Shown here piece after piece: positions 8,458 through 17,847 of a stretch of 64,000 nucleotides of DNA. The DNA comes from Streptosporangium brasiliense. GTDB lineage: Bacteria > Actinomycetota > Actinomycetes > Streptosporangiales > Streptosporangiaceae. The stretch covers positions 6,262,001-6,326,000 of the forward strand of contig NZ_JAUSRB010000002.1 of the NCBI RefSeq assembly GCF_030811595.1, written 5' to 3'. The notes under the pieces are model-generated. The model was not told the origin of the DNA. It was given only the letters and a program-made list of their open reading frames with translations, and did no database searches. The stretch's first letter is position 1. Every line of letters starts with the position of its first letter. Position numbers and translations under genes: made by a program.

Positions 8458-9984
8458 TCACCCCAGTCGCAGCGCCAGGAAGAAGTCCACCCGATCCTCC
8501 AGACGGGACAGGTTGCGACCGGTCAGGTCCTGGATCCGCTGAATCCGGTAACGCAGCGTGTTGACGTGGACGTGCAGAATCTCCGCGCACTTCGTCCACG
8601 ACCCCGACACCAGCAGGAACGCCTCCAGTGTGCGGACCAGGTCGGCCCGGTGCACCTGGTCGTAGTCGCGCAGCGGGTCCAGTAACCGGACCCGGAACAT
8701 GTGCCGTACGTCGTCGGGGACCGAGGCGAGCAGCAGCACGTGGGTGGCCAGCTCGTCGTGGCCCACGACGGCGCCGCGCTCGGCCTGGCCCTCGGCCATC
8801 CGCCGGGCGTGGCGGGCCTCCTCGATCGCGCCGCGCAGCCCCTCCAGCGGCGCGATCCCGCTGACCCCGACGGCGAGGCGGCTCGCACCGAGCCCAGGGG
8901 CCAGCGCGTGCACGGCCTCGCGGACCTCGGCGGTGATGTCGGACTCCGGAGCCGGGATGAGCGCGATGACCTCCTCCCCGACCACGCCTACCGCCGGTGA
9001 CGCACACGCCCGGTTGAGGATCTCCTTGACCACGACCCGCAGCTCGCCGGGGCGCAGCCCGCCGTGCGAGCCGGCGGCCACGGCCACGAAGCCGCGCTCG
9101 GGCACCAGGCCGGTGACCTGGAGCCGGGGCAGGAGATCGCTGAGCCTGCCGTCGGAGACGACGGACTGGATCAACTCCTGGGCGATACGGCCCTCCGGGC
9201 TCAGGCGGTCGTCCAGGCGTGCCCGCTCCAGCGCGACCACCGCGGCCAGCTCTCCAGCCAGCGCCCGCCGCTCCTCCGACCAATCCCCGAAGGCGCCTTC
9301 GAAGGCCAGGAACCAGTCGGCGACCCTGGGAGTCGTCTGCTCGTCCACCGGGAGGACCGAATACCGCTCCGCGCCGCGCAACGTGTACGGCGTCCGCCTG
9401 GCGGTCAGGAAGCCGCGTGCCAGCGACCGGGCGGTGCTCTGGGACAGCGGGCGCGAGCCCGCCACCACCCGCCCGACCGGAGTGAGCACCCAGCAGGGCA
9501 TGCCCAGGTCGTGGCCGAGCATGTGGAGCACCGGGTCCAGGCCCGCGCCTGCGGTGACACCCGAGACGAGCCGGCGGTGGCGGTCCAGGACGGCGGTCAT
9601 GTCGGAGGCCCTGCCCGTGGACAGGCGGCGCACGATGTGCTCGGTGACCTCGGCGAACGACAACGTCTCCGGCACGTGGAACAGCGGCATCCGGTGCCTG
9701 AGGCAGGCCTCGACGAGGTCGGCGGGGAGTTCGCCGCGCTGCGGATCGCCCGCGCCCAGTGCGGACACCCTGGCATCGGCCAGGCCCCGGACGAACCGGT
9801 CGCTGTCCTCGGGGCGCTGCCGCCAGATCAGCCCGGTGAGCACCAGCTCACCGCCGTTCAGATAGCGGCCGGGGTCGAGCAGGTCGGTGGTGATGACCCA
9901 GCGGATCATCCGGTCGAGCTCGTCGCGGCCCGTTACCAGTGACAGCTGCAGCTCGGTCATCTCCAGGAGCGTGTTCAGTCGCAT
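8458..9984 (-). CDS. pucR: PucR-family transcriptional regulator of purine catabolism
   Basis: 508 residues from ATG 9984, preceded by GGGAG. The N-terminal PucR domain (LQLSLVTGRDELDRMIRWV) is followed by a GGDEF-like middle region and the C-terminal PucR HTH (LEAFLLVSGSWTKCAEILHV, HVNTLRYRIQRIQDLTG). In Bacillus, PucR activates purine-degradation genes. Here it is divergent from a molybdenum hydroxylase subunit and close to a purine permease and glyoxylate genes, so control of that set is likely. An open frame continues far upstream through the intergenic region to 10977; the conserved start and ribosome site argue for 9984. Confidence 0.9.
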   Translation of the reverse strand: MRLNTLLEMTELQLSLVTGRDELDRMIRWVITTDLLDPGRYLNGGELVLTGLIWRQRPEDSDRFVRGLADARVSALGAGDPQRGELPADLVEACLRHRMPLFHVPETLSFAEVTEHIVRRLSTGRASDMTAVLDRHRRLVSGVTAGAGLDPVLHMLGHDLGMPCWVLTPVGRVVAGSRPLSQSTARSLARGFLTARRTPYTLRGAERYSVLPVDEQTTPRVADWFLAFEGAFGDWSEERRALAGELAAVVALERARLDDRLSPEGRIAQELIQSVVSDGRLSDLLPRLQVTGLVPERGFVAVAAGSHGGLRPGELRVVVKEILNRACASPAVGVVGEEVIALIPAPESDITAEVREAVHALAPGLGASRLAVGVSGIAPLEGLRGAIEEARHARRMAEGQAERGAVVGHDELATHVLLLASVPDDVRHMFRVRLLDPLRDYDQVHRADLVRTLEAFLLVSGSWTKCAEILHVHVNTLRYRIQRIQDLTGRNLSRLEDRVDFFLALRLG

Positions 9985-10302
9985 CGCGCGTCTCCCGTCC
10001 TTTGGCGGTGAGGTTAGTCGAGCGATCGACACCCGGATAATCCCCGGAACGCCCAAAATGCTGGGAGGACGCCGGGAAGTTTTGGAGCATGACACGAAAA
10101 TCCAGGGCAGAGCCGTATTCCACTTCGGGTTTCCTGCTGCTGGACCGTGCGCGGGGTCGATGTGTGTACTGCTCCCATGGCGAAACGGTAGTGCCCCGGC
10201 GGAGTCCCCGCCGGGGGGGCCGGCCGCGCGGGAAGCCGGGCCCACCGCCCCGTACGACTCGCGCAACAGCAGGTCCTCTGTCGCCCACAAGGAGATCCAC
10301 AC
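9985..10302. promoter_or_regulatory. divergent promoter region between pucR and the molybdenum hydroxylase gene
   Basis: 318-bp regulatory region. Besides the repeated promoter element it contains an interrupted dyad CCAAAA ... TTTTGG at about 10049-10085, on the side nearer pucR. AAGGAG before ATG 10303 is the ribosome binding site of the downstream gene. Confidence 0.5.
10123..10170 (+). promoter_or_regulatory. promoter element of the molybdenum hydroxylase unit, copy A of a repeated element
   Basis: Contains CTTCGGGTTTCCTGC, a -35-like TGGACC (10141-10146), an 18-bp spacer and a -10-like TGTACT (10165-10170). It aligns without gaps to 15562-15609, with about three quarters of positions identical. 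The downstream ATG is at 10303, leaving a leader of about 125 bases. The conserved upstream half may be the PucR site. Confidence 0.65.
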
Positions 10303-12633
10303 ATGAGCGCCATACCGGTGCGCGCGCCGCGCGACATCACGGTCCCGGGCGGCGGGGGAGTGGGCGACAGCCCGCCCCGCCCCGACGGGACGCTGAAGGT
10401 CAGGGGCGAGTTCGCCTACTCCTCCGACCTGTGGATCGACGGGATGCTGTGGGGGGCCACGCTGCGCAGCCCGCACCCCCGCGCGAAGATCCTGTCCATC
10501 GACACCTCCGCGGCCCTCGCCCACCCGGGCGTGGCGGCCGTCCTCACCCACGAGGACGTTCCGGGCCGCAAGCACTTCGGCCTGGACCACACCTGGGACC
10601 AGCCGGTCCTCGCCTTCGAGGAGGTGCGCCATCAGGGGGAGGCGATCGCGCTCGTCGCGGCCGACCATCCGGAGACCGCACGCCGGGCGCTGGAGAGGAT
10701 CCGGATCGAGTACGAGGTCCTGGAGCCGCTCACCGACGCCCGCCGCGCTGCCTTCGACCCGGCGTATCCGCAGGTCCAGCCGCGCGGCAACCTCGCCCGC
10801 CACCAGCCCGTCCGGGCCGGCGACGTGGCGGCGGCCAAGGCGCGGGCCGAGGTGGTGGTCCGCGGCGAATACCAGGTCGGCATCCAGGACCAGGCTTTCC
10901 TCGGCCCGGAGTCCGGCCTCGCCGTCCCGGCCGAGGGCGGCGGCGTGGATCTCTACGTCGCCACCCAGTGGATGCACAACGACCTCAAGCAGATCGCTCC
11001 CTGCCTCGGCCTGCCCGAGGAGAGGATCCGCATGACGCTGTCAGGCGTCGGCGGCGCCTTCGGCGGCCGTGAAGACCTGTCGATGCAGATCCACGCCGCG
11101 ATGCTCGCCCTGCGTACCGGCAGGCCCATCAAGATCGTCTACAACCGGTACGAGTCGTTCTTCGGCCACGTGCACCGCCACCCGGCCGAGATGCGCTACG
11201 AGTACGGCGCCACCCGCGACGGGAAGCTGCTCTACGCCGATGTGGAGATCCTCCTCGACGGCGGCGCCTATACCTCCGCGACGATGAACGTGGTCGGCAA
11301 CGCGGCCTCGCTCGGTGTGGGACCGTACGTCATCCCGAACATCAAGATCGACGCCTACGGTGTCCACACCAACAATCCGCCCTGCGGAGCGATGCGCGGC
11401 TTCGGCGCGGTCCAGGCGTGCTTCGCCTACGAGTCGATGATGGACAAGCTGGCCGACGCCTGCGGGCTCGACCCGGTCACGGTCCGGCAGCTCAATGCCG
11501 CCTCGGAGGGGAGCCGGCTGGCCACCGGCCAGGTGATCTGGGCTCCGCTGCCGATGGCCGAGATGCTCCAACAGGCCCGTGAGCTGCCGATGCCCGCCCC
11601 GCTGGACACCGGCGACATCCGTAACCTGCCCGGTGGCGCCTCGCAGACCACCCACGGCGAGGGCGTACGGCGCGGCGTCGGATACGGGGTGGGGCTGAAG
11701 AACATCTGCTTCTCCGAAGGCTACGACGACTACTCCACCGCCCGGGTCCGCCTGGAGGTCATCGGCGGCCGGGCCACCGCGTCGGTGCACACCGCCGCCG
11801 CCGAGGTCGGCCAGGGGCTGGTGACGCTGCAGGCGCAGATCGCCCGTACCGAGCTGGGCGTCGAGCGGGTTGTCATCCAACCGGCCGACAACCAGGTCGG
11901 CGACGCCGGCTCAAGCTCCGCCTCGCGCCAGTCGTACATGACCGGCGGCGCGGTGATGACGGCCTGCCGGGCCGTACGCGAGGGTGTGCTCACCCTGGCC
12001 GCCGCCCGGTCCGGCCGTCCCCGCGACGAGCTGTCGCTGGTCGGCGGCAAGGTCGTCTCCGACATCGAGGGCGTGCTCGCGACCATCGAGAACGTCCTCG
12101 GCGACGCCGTCGTCGAGGAGACCCGCGAGTACCACCATCGGCCGACCACGGGCATGGACGCCGTGACCGGAGAAGGCGACTCGCACACCCAGCTCGCGAT
12201 GTGCGTCCACCGGGCCGTGGTGGACGTCGACGTCGAGCTGGGCCTGGTGAAGGTCGTGGAGCTCGCCGCCGTCCAGGACGTCGGAAAGATCCTCAACCGC
12301 CTCTCACTGGAAGGCCAGATCCACGGCGGCAGCGCGCAGGGCCTCGGCCTCGCGATGATGGAGGAGATCGTGGTGTCCGGCGGGAAAGTGCGCAACCCGT
12401 CATTCACCGACTACCTGATCCCCACCATCCTCGACATGCCGCCGATGCGCCTGGAGATCCTCGAGAACGCCGACCCGCGCGCCCCGTACGGGCTGCGCGG
12501 AGCCGGAGAGCCACCCACGCTCTCCTCGACCCCCGCGATCGTCGCGGCCATCCGCGACGCCACGGGGCTGGCACTCACCCGAGTGCCGGTCCGTCCGGAG
12601 CACCTCACCGCAGACCGTCGACCAGCAGGGTGA
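10303..12633 (+). CDS. xdhD: xanthine dehydrogenase family, molybdopterin-binding large subunit
   Basis: 776 residues from ATG 10303 with a strong AAGGAG site. Full length for a separate molybdenum subunit of the xanthine oxidase family. Visible are the SGVGGAFGGRED cofactor loop, the AMRGFGAVQ arginine region and the C-terminal GLRGAGEPP loop with the presumed catalytic glutamate. It would hydroxylate hypoxanthine/xanthine or a related heterocycle. The FAD and 2Fe-2S subunits that normally accompany it are not adjacent or elsewhere in this window. A purine permease follows after 178 bp, then an XdhC-type maturation gene. PucR is divergent. Confidence 0.88.
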   Translation: MSAIPVRAPRDITVPGGGGVGDSPPRPDGTLKVRGEFAYSSDLWIDGMLWGATLRSPHPRAKILSIDTSAALAHPGVAAVLTHEDVPGRKHFGLDHTWDQPVLAFEEVRHQGEAIALVAADHPETARRALERIRIEYEVLEPLTDARRAAFDPAYPQVQPRGNLARHQPVRAGDVAAAKARAEVVVRGEYQVGIQDQAFLGPESGLAVPAEGGGVDLYVATQWMHNDLKQIAPCLGLPEERIRMTLSGVGGAFGGREDLSMQIHAAMLALRTGRPIKIVYNRYESFFGHVHRHPAEMRYEYGATRDGKLLYADVEILLDGGAYTSATMNVVGNAASLGVGPYVIPNIKIDAYGVHTNNPPCGAMRGFGAVQACFAYESMMDKLADACGLDPVTVRQLNAASEGSRLATGQVIWAPLPMAEMLQQARELPMPAPLDTGDIRNLPGGASQTTHGEGVRRGVGYGVGLKNICFSEGYDDYSTARVRLEVIGGRATASVHTAAAEVGQGLVTLQAQIARTELGVERVVIQPADNQVGDAGSSSASRQSYMTGGAVMTACRAVREGVLTLAAARSGRPRDELSLVGGKVVSDIEGVLATIENVLGDAVVEETREYHHRPTTGMDAVTGEGDSHTQLAMCVHRAVVDVDVELGLVKVVELAAVQDVGKILNRLSLEGQIHGGSAQGLGLAMMEEIVVSGGKVRNPSFTDYLIPTILDMPPMRLEILENADPRAPYGLRGAGEPPTLSSTPAIVAAIRDATGLALTRVPVRPEHLTADRRPAG

Positions 12634-12811
12634 CCCCCACCTGAGAACGCATGGCTTCTCCATGGTCAGGCGGACTGTCGTGCGTCTGTGACCCCACGCG
12701 GGCGGCTGCGACGGCCCCCGCGACCGCACCCCCCTCGAACCGCGCGGAAGACCCGGATTCGGCCATCGGGGTCCCTCCGCGGGTCGACTACGCCCTTGGG
12801 AGGGCCCGACC

Positions 12812-14242
12812 ATGTCCCAGCTGCAGACCAGGCCCTCCGGCGAGACCCCCGAGGCCTCCCGGACCTGGATCGACCGCTTCTTCGACCTCACCGGCCGGGG
12901 AACGACGGTCGCCAGGGAGGTTCGTGGCGGCATCACCACATTCGTGGCCGTTGCCTACATCGTTCTGCTCATTCCCATCATCCTCAGCGACGCCAAGGAC
13001 GTGACCGGCACGTCGCTGACCATCCCGCAGCTCACCACGGCGGTCGCGCTGTCCGCGGCGCTCACCACGATCCTGATGGGCGTGGTGGGCAACGCGCCCT
13101 TCGCCCTCGCCTCGGGGCTCGCCGTGGCGCCCGTGGTGGCCTTCCAGGCCGCCCCCTACATGAGATGGGACCAGGCCATGGGCCTGGTCGTGCTGGAGGG
13201 CGTGGTGATCGTGATCTTCGCGCTCACCGGCGTCCGGCAGCTCATCATGGACGCCATCCCCACCCCGCTCAAGCACGCCATCGGCGTCGGCATCGGCATG
13301 TTCATCGCGCTGATCGGCCTGGTGAAGGCCGGGTTCGTCAGCCCCGACGGGGCCACGCCGCTGTCCATGGGCGCGACGGGCCACCTCGGTGGCTGGCCCG
13401 TCGCGGTGTTCTGCGCCGGCCTGCTGCTGATGTTCGCGCTCTTCTCGTGGGGGATACCCGGCGCGATCCTGCTCAGCATCATCGTGACCACCGTGCTCGC
13501 CATCGTGATCAACGCGGTCGCGGTGATCGACCCCAAGGCGTGGGATCTGATCGTCCCGAAGATGCCCGGCCAGATCATGGCGGCGCCCGACTTCAGCCTG
13601 CTGTTCCAGGTGGACCTGTTCGGCGGCTTCGGCGCGGCCGGAGTGCTCACCGCGACGGTCGTACTGTTCACCCTGGTGCTCTCCGGCTTCTTCGACGCGA
13701 TGGGGACCATCCTCGGCGTCGGCGAGGAGGCCGGTCTCGCCAAGGACGGCAGGATCCACAACCTCGGCAGGATCCTCACCATCGACGGCATCGGCGCCAT
13801 CGTCGGCGGCGGCACCGGTGCCTCCGCCAACACGGTGGTGGTCGAGTCGGCCGCCGGAGTCGGGGAGGGCGCACGCACCGGTCTCGCCGCGGTGGTGACC
13901 GGGCTGCTGTTCGGCGCCGCCATGTTCCTCACCCCGCTCGCCGCCGTGGTGCCCGCGCAGGCGGCCTCACCCGCTCTGGTGCTGGTCGGGGCGCTGATGA
14001 TGACCGCCGTGCGCAAGATCTCCTGGGAGGACATGGACCTGGCGATCCCGGCGTTCCTCACCATCGCCTTGATGCCGTTCACCTACTCCATCACCAACGG
14101 GGTCGGCGCCGGCGTCATCGCCTACGTCCTGATCAAGACCGCCCGCGGCCGGTTCGACCGGATTCACTGGCTGCTCTGGGTGATCAGCCTGGTGTTCGTC
14201 GGCTACTTCGGCATCGGCGTGATCGAGCAGCTCTTCAGCTGA
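12812..14242 (+). CDS. NCS2/AzgA-type purine permease
   Basis: 476 residues with about twelve membrane segments, starting at ATG 12812 behind GGGAGGG. The N-terminal TTVAREVRGGITTFVAVAYI is typical of the AzgA (hypoxanthine/guanine/adenine) branch. GFFDAMGTILGVGEEAGL and GGGTGASANTVVVESAAGVG match the family's substrate-site loops. It imports purine bases by proton symport. Its position between the molybdenum hydroxylase and XdhC genes fits uptake of the pathway substrate. Confidence 0.9.
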   Translation: MSQLQTRPSGETPEASRTWIDRFFDLTGRGTTVAREVRGGITTFVAVAYIVLLIPIILSDAKDVTGTSLTIPQLTTAVALSAALTTILMGVVGNAPFALASGLAVAPVVAFQAAPYMRWDQAMGLVVLEGVVIVIFALTGVRQLIMDAIPTPLKHAIGVGIGMFIALIGLVKAGFVSPDGATPLSMGATGHLGGWPVAVFCAGLLLMFALFSWGIPGAILLSIIVTTVLAIVINAVAVIDPKAWDLIVPKMPGQIMAAPDFSLLFQVDLFGGFGAAGVLTATVVLFTLVLSGFFDAMGTILGVGEEAGLAKDGRIHNLGRILTIDGIGAIVGGGTGASANTVVVESAAGVGEGARTGLAAVVTGLLFGAAMFLTPLAAVVPAQAASPALVLVGALMMTAVRKISWEDMDLAIPAFLTIALMPFTYSITNGVGAGVIAYVLIKTARGRFDRIHWLLWVISLVFVGYFGIGVIEQLFS

Positions 14243-14384
14243 CATCGCCCGCCCGGGCCGCGTCCCGCCGCCCTCGCCGGCAGCCTCCTCCCTGAGGCGC
14301 CGGAGCGGCGGGACACGGGACGGCGGCTCCGGCGCCGCCGTACGGCGGGCGGCCCGTCCCCGGCAGAGAATGGAGTCTTCTCCG

Positions 14385-15525
14385 ATGCGTGAACTCGCCG
14401 ACGACCTGCTCGGCTGGATCGAGGAGGGGCGTCCGTTCGCCGTCGCCTCCGTGGTCGGGGTCAGCGGCAGCGCCCCCCCGAGGACCGGGGGCCGCCCTGG
14501 CCGTGGACGCCGGGGGCGAGGCCGTCGGCAGCGTGTCCGGAGGCTGCGTGGAGGGCGCGGTCCACGAGCTCTGCCAGGAGGTCGTCCGTACCGGCAGGCC
14601 GGTCCGGCACACCTTCGGCCACTCCGACGCCGACGCCTTCGCGGTGGGCCTGAGCTGCGGAGGGACCATCGAGGTCTTCGTCCAGCCCATCCTTCCCGCC
14701 TCCTCCGGCACCGGCGACGTCACCCGCCCGGCCGTGCTCGCCGCCGCCCTGGAGGCCGTACGGCGGGGCGAGCCCGTCGCGGTCGCCCGCCTCGTCGACG
14801 GCGGCACCGGCGTCTTCGCCGTCTTCGAGGACCGCGTCCTGGGCGGTCACGGCGTGACGGACTCCCTGGCCGAGGTCGTCGTCGCCGAGGCCCGCGCCAT
14901 GCTCGACGCCGGGCTCACCGGCCTCCGCACGCTCGGCTGCGGCGAGGAGGAGGCCGTCGTCTTCGTCGAGGCCCACACACCCCCGCCCCGCCTGCTCGTC
15001 TTCGGGGCCGTCGACTTCGCCGCGGCGCTGACCCGGATCGGCCGCTTCCTCGGCCACCACGTCACCGTCTGCGACGCCCGGCCCGCCTTCGTCACCTCGC
15101 GCCGCTTCCCCGACGCCCACGAGGTCGTGGTCGACTGGCCGCACCGCTATCTCGCCCGGACCCGGGTGGACCGTCGGACCGTGGTCTGCGTGCTCACCCA
15201 CGACGCCAAGTTCGACGTGCCGCTGCTGGAGGTCGCGCTCCGGCTCCCGGTGGCCTACGTGGGCGCCATGGGCTCGCGCCGTACGCAGCAGGACCGGATC
15301 GCCCGCCTGCGCGAGGCCGGGCTGCGCGAGACGGAGCTGTCTCGCCTGTGCTCGCCCATCGGCCTCGACCTGGGCGCCCGCACACCCGAGGAGACCGCGT
15401 TGTCCATCGCCGGCGAGTTCGTCGCGCTGCGCCGCGGCGGCAGCGGCCTGCCCCTCGCCGGGACCGCCGGCCCCATCCACCCCGCCGGCCGCGCCGGGCC
15501 GATCCGGCTTCCGGCCCACTCGTAG
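14385..15525 (+). pseudogene. xdhC: XdhC/CoxI-family molybdenum cofactor maturation protein, frameshifted
   Basis: XdhC proteins hold sulfurated molybdenum cofactor and insert it into xanthine dehydrogenase. The amino-terminal part (MRELADDLLGWIEEGRPFA, from ATG 14385 with GGAG nine bases upstream) is in one frame. The rest is in the next frame: GSVSGGCVEGAV, then the XdhC Rossmann-like domain with TLGCGEEEAVVF, VGAMGSRRTQ and the final LDLGARTPEE. The switch falls in a run of seven C at 14473-14479. Six C would give a continuous protein with GSAPRGPGAALAVD across the join. The gene is therefore broken by one inserted base, or the base is a sequencing error or a slippage site. It is otherwise complete. 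Confidence 0.85.
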
Positions 15526-15561
15526 CAACGCACAGACCCGACCCGGTGGACCCGCCGGCGG

Positions 15562-15609
15562 CTTCGGACTTCCTGCCGCTGGACCGGGCGGGCGGCCGGA
15601 TTGTGTACT
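15562..15609 (+). promoter_or_regulatory. promoter element of the glyoxylate unit, copy B of a repeated element
   Basis: CTTCGGACTTCCTGC, TGGACC (15580-15585), an 18-bp spacer and TGTACT (15604-15609). Gap-free match to 10123-10170. The first gene starts 127 bp further on at 15737, almost the same distance as in copy A. Confidence 0.65.
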
Positions 15610-15736
15610 GGGTCACGCCCCATCCTCCCGATGCCGCGCACCGCGCCCCGGGAGCACAGGAGGTACCGCGCCGCCCGCACGGCGGATCCACGGGCCCACC
15701 CGACCGGATCGACTCTGACCTTGGGAGGAGCCTGCC

Positions 15737-16117
15737 ATGGCCCTGATCTTCCTCAACGGCGGCGCCATGCGGGGCGGCCCGCTGCACCATCTGCTCGACG
15801 ACGCCCCGCTGGTGGCCGAGACCGTCACCGCGCCCAAGTACCGCTTCTACTCGGTGGCCGACCGCTGCCCCGGCCTGGCGCCGGTGTCGCACGGCGGCGC
15901 CACCATCGAGGGCGAGCTCTACGACGTCCCGATGGACGTCCTGCGGGACCGGCTGATGCCCGCCGAACCTCCCGAGCTGGAGCTGGGCGTGATCGAGCTG
16001 GCGGACGGCACCTCCTCGTTCGCGATGCTCCTGCGCCGTCCCCCCACCTCATACGCCGAGCTGTACGACATCACCGCGTTCGGCAGCTGGAAGGCGTGCA
16101 GGGAGAAGAAGGCATGA
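15737..16117 (+). CDS. stand-alone allophanate hydrolase C-terminal-domain-like protein (AtzF-C fold)
   Basis: 126 residues from ATG 15737 (GGGAGGAG upstream). It resembles the gamma-glutamylcyclotransferase-like C-terminal domain of allophanate hydrolase: LIFLNGGAMRGGPLHH at the start, AKYRFYS-like APKYRFYSV, VIELADGTSSFAML and the end DITAFGSWKA. In AtzF-type enzymes this domain completes allophanate or carboxy-urea breakdown. A free-standing copy in a purine/ureide cluster suggests a related ureido-acid reaction, but that is inference. It overlaps the next gene by ATGA, so the two are translationally coupled. Confidence 0.72.
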   Translation: MALIFLNGGAMRGGPLHHLLDDAPLVAETVTAPKYRFYSVADRCPGLAPVSHGGATIEGELYDVPMDVLRDRLMPAEPPELELGVIELADGTSSFAMLLRRPPTSYAELYDITAFGSWKACREKKA

Positions 16118-16902
16118 CGCGATTCGACGTCAACGCCTCGATCCTCTTCACCGGCCTGCCGTTGCTCGAGCGGCCGGCCGCGGTGAGGGCGGCCGGGTTC
16201 GACGGGATCGAGTTCTGGTGGCCGTTCGCGGAGGCCGTACCGGCGGACAAGGACGTGGACGCCTTCGTCGGCGCGGTCCAGGACGCGGGCGTCCAGCTCG
16301 TCGGCCTCAACTTCGCCGACGACATCGCGTCCGGAGGCCGCGGCCTCGTCTCCCGTCCCGCCGACAGCGCGCGCTTCCGCGACAACGTCGACGTCGCGAT
16401 CGGCATCGCCGGTCGGCTCGGCTGCACGGCCCTCAACGCGCTGTACGGCAACCGCGTGGCCGGTCTGGACCCGGCTGAGCAGGACGAGCTGGCCGCCGAG
16501 AACCTCGCGATCGCCGCGAGGGCCGCCGCCGGGATCGGCGCGGTGGTGCTGGTGGAGGCGCTCAACGGCTACGAGTCGCCGTCCTACCCGCTGGTGTCGG
16601 CCGAGGCCGCCGTCGAGGCCGCCGGGCGGGCCGGTGAACCGAACGTGATGTTCCTCTGCGATCTGTACCACCTGGCCCGGATGGGCGAGGACCTGGAGGC
16701 GGTGATCGCCGGGCACGCGGCCCGGATCGGCCACGTACAGATCGCCGACGTCCCCGGCCGCGGCCGCCCCGGCACGGGCGGCCTCGACTTCGGCGCGCTC
16801 CTGTCCGTCCTGGAGCGGCACGGCTACGAGGGCTGGGTCGGCCTGGAGTACAAGGACGCCGAGCCGGACTTCGGCTGGAGCAGGGAGTTCACCCGTGACT
16901 GA
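16114..16902 (+). CDS. hyi: hydroxypyruvate isomerase-family protein
   Basis: 262 residues from ATG 16114, coupled to the preceding gene (ATGA). It is a xylose-isomerase-like TIM barrel: FDVNASILFTGLPLLERP at the start, metal ligands in VLVEALNG and FLCDLYHLARMGEDL, and the HVQIADVPGRGRPGTG strand. Hyi-type enzymes interconvert hydroxypyruvate and tartronate semialdehyde. The neighbours downstream make and use tartronate semialdehyde, which supports the assignment. Confidence 0.85.
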   Translation: MTRFDVNASILFTGLPLLERPAAVRAAGFDGIEFWWPFAEAVPADKDVDAFVGAVQDAGVQLVGLNFADDIASGGRGLVSRPADSARFRDNVDVAIGIAGRLGCTALNALYGNRVAGLDPAEQDELAAENLAIAARAAAGIGAVVLVEALNGYESPSYPLVSAEAAVEAAGRAGEPNVMFLCDLYHLARMGEDLEAVIAGHAARIGHVQIADVPGRGRPGTGGLDFGALLSVLERHGYEGWVGLEYKDAEPDFGWSREFTRD

Positions 16903-16965
16903 GCGGGCCGCCGGGCACGGCGACGACCGCCAACGCACCCACCGACCGCTGCACGAGGAGAGCAC

Positions 16966-17847
16966 ATGAGCAAGATCGGTTTCATCGGGCTCGGCATCAT
17001 GGGGTCACCCATGGCCGGGCACCTTGTCAGGGCGGGGCACGACGTCACCGGCTTCGATCTCAGCGAGGACTCCCTCGCCAGGCTCCGGGCCGCCGCCGGC
17101 AACGTCGCGGGCAGCGTCGCCGAGGCCGTCGGGGGCGCCGAGATCATCGCCACGATGCTCCCGGCCGACCCGCAGGTCGAGGCCGTCGTGCTCGGCGAGA
17201 ACGGCGTGCTCGACAACGCCGGGCCGGGCGCGCTCTTGATCGACTTCTCCTCGATCACCCCGCAGACCTCGCGGAGGGTCGCCCGCGAGGGCGCGGCCAA
17301 GGGCCTGCGCGTGCTGGACGCCCCGGTCTCCGGTGGAGAGAGGGGCGCGGTCGACGCGGTCCTGTCCATCATGGTCGGCGGATCGCAGGAGGACTTCGAC
17401 GCCGCCGTTCCGATCTTCGAGACGGTCGGCAAGACCTACCGGCTGGTCGGTCCCGCCGGAGCGGGGCAGTACGTCAAGGCCGCCAACCAGCTCGTCGTAG
17501 GCGGCACCTACGCTCTCGTCGCCGAAGCCATCGTGCTGATGGAGGCCGCGGGCGTGAACGCCGCCGCGGGCCTGGAGGTGCTCGCCGGCGGGCTGGCCGC
17601 CGGCCGCATCCTCGACCTCAAGCGCGAGGCGATGCTGGCCCGCGACTTCCAGCCGGGCTTCCGCATCGACCTGCACCACAAGGACATGGGCATCGTTCTG
17701 GAGGCCGCCCGCGGCGCCGAGGTGGCCATCCCGATGGGCGCGCTCGTCGCCCAGCTCATCGCCTCCGCCCGCGCTCAGGGCCACGGTGGCCTCGACCACT
17801 CCGCGCTCCTCAAGGTCGCCGAGAACCTCTCCGGGAGGAACAGCTGA
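16966..17847 (+). CDS. glxR: 2-hydroxy-3-oxopropionate (tartronate semialdehyde) reductase
   Basis: 293 residues, beta-hydroxyacid dehydrogenase family. The N-terminal nucleotide-binding motif is GFIGLGIMGSPMAGHL. The substrate-binding segment is DAPVSGGERGAV and the catalytic lysine is in GAGQYVKAANQ. It reduces tartronate semialdehyde to D-glycerate with NAD(P)H. Its stop overlaps the start of gcl (TGATG), so reductase and carboligase are made together. Confidence 0.93.
   Translation: MSKIGFIGLGIMGSPMAGHLVRAGHDVTGFDLSEDSLARLRAAAGNVAGSVAEAVGGAEIIATMLPADPQVEAVVLGENGVLDNAGPGALLIDFSSITPQTSRRVAREGAAKGLRVLDAPVSGGERGAVDAVLSIMVGGSQEDFDAAVPIFETVGKTYRLVGPAGAGQYVKAANQLVVGGTYALVAEAIVLMEAAGVNAAAGLEVLAGGLAAGRILDLKREAMLARDFQPGFRIDLHHKDMGIVLEAARGAEVAIPMGALVAQLIASARAQGHGGLDHSALLKVAENLSGRNS

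Noticed and set aside
9985..10302. Purine riboswitch in the hydroxylase leader
   Set aside because: No conserved purine-aptamer loops; control by PucR and the repeated promoter explains the layout.
8458..10977. 839-codon version of the PucR gene
   Set aside because: The extension runs through the divergent promoter and into the antisense of the hydroxylase gene; ATG 9984 has a ribosome site and the conserved domain start.
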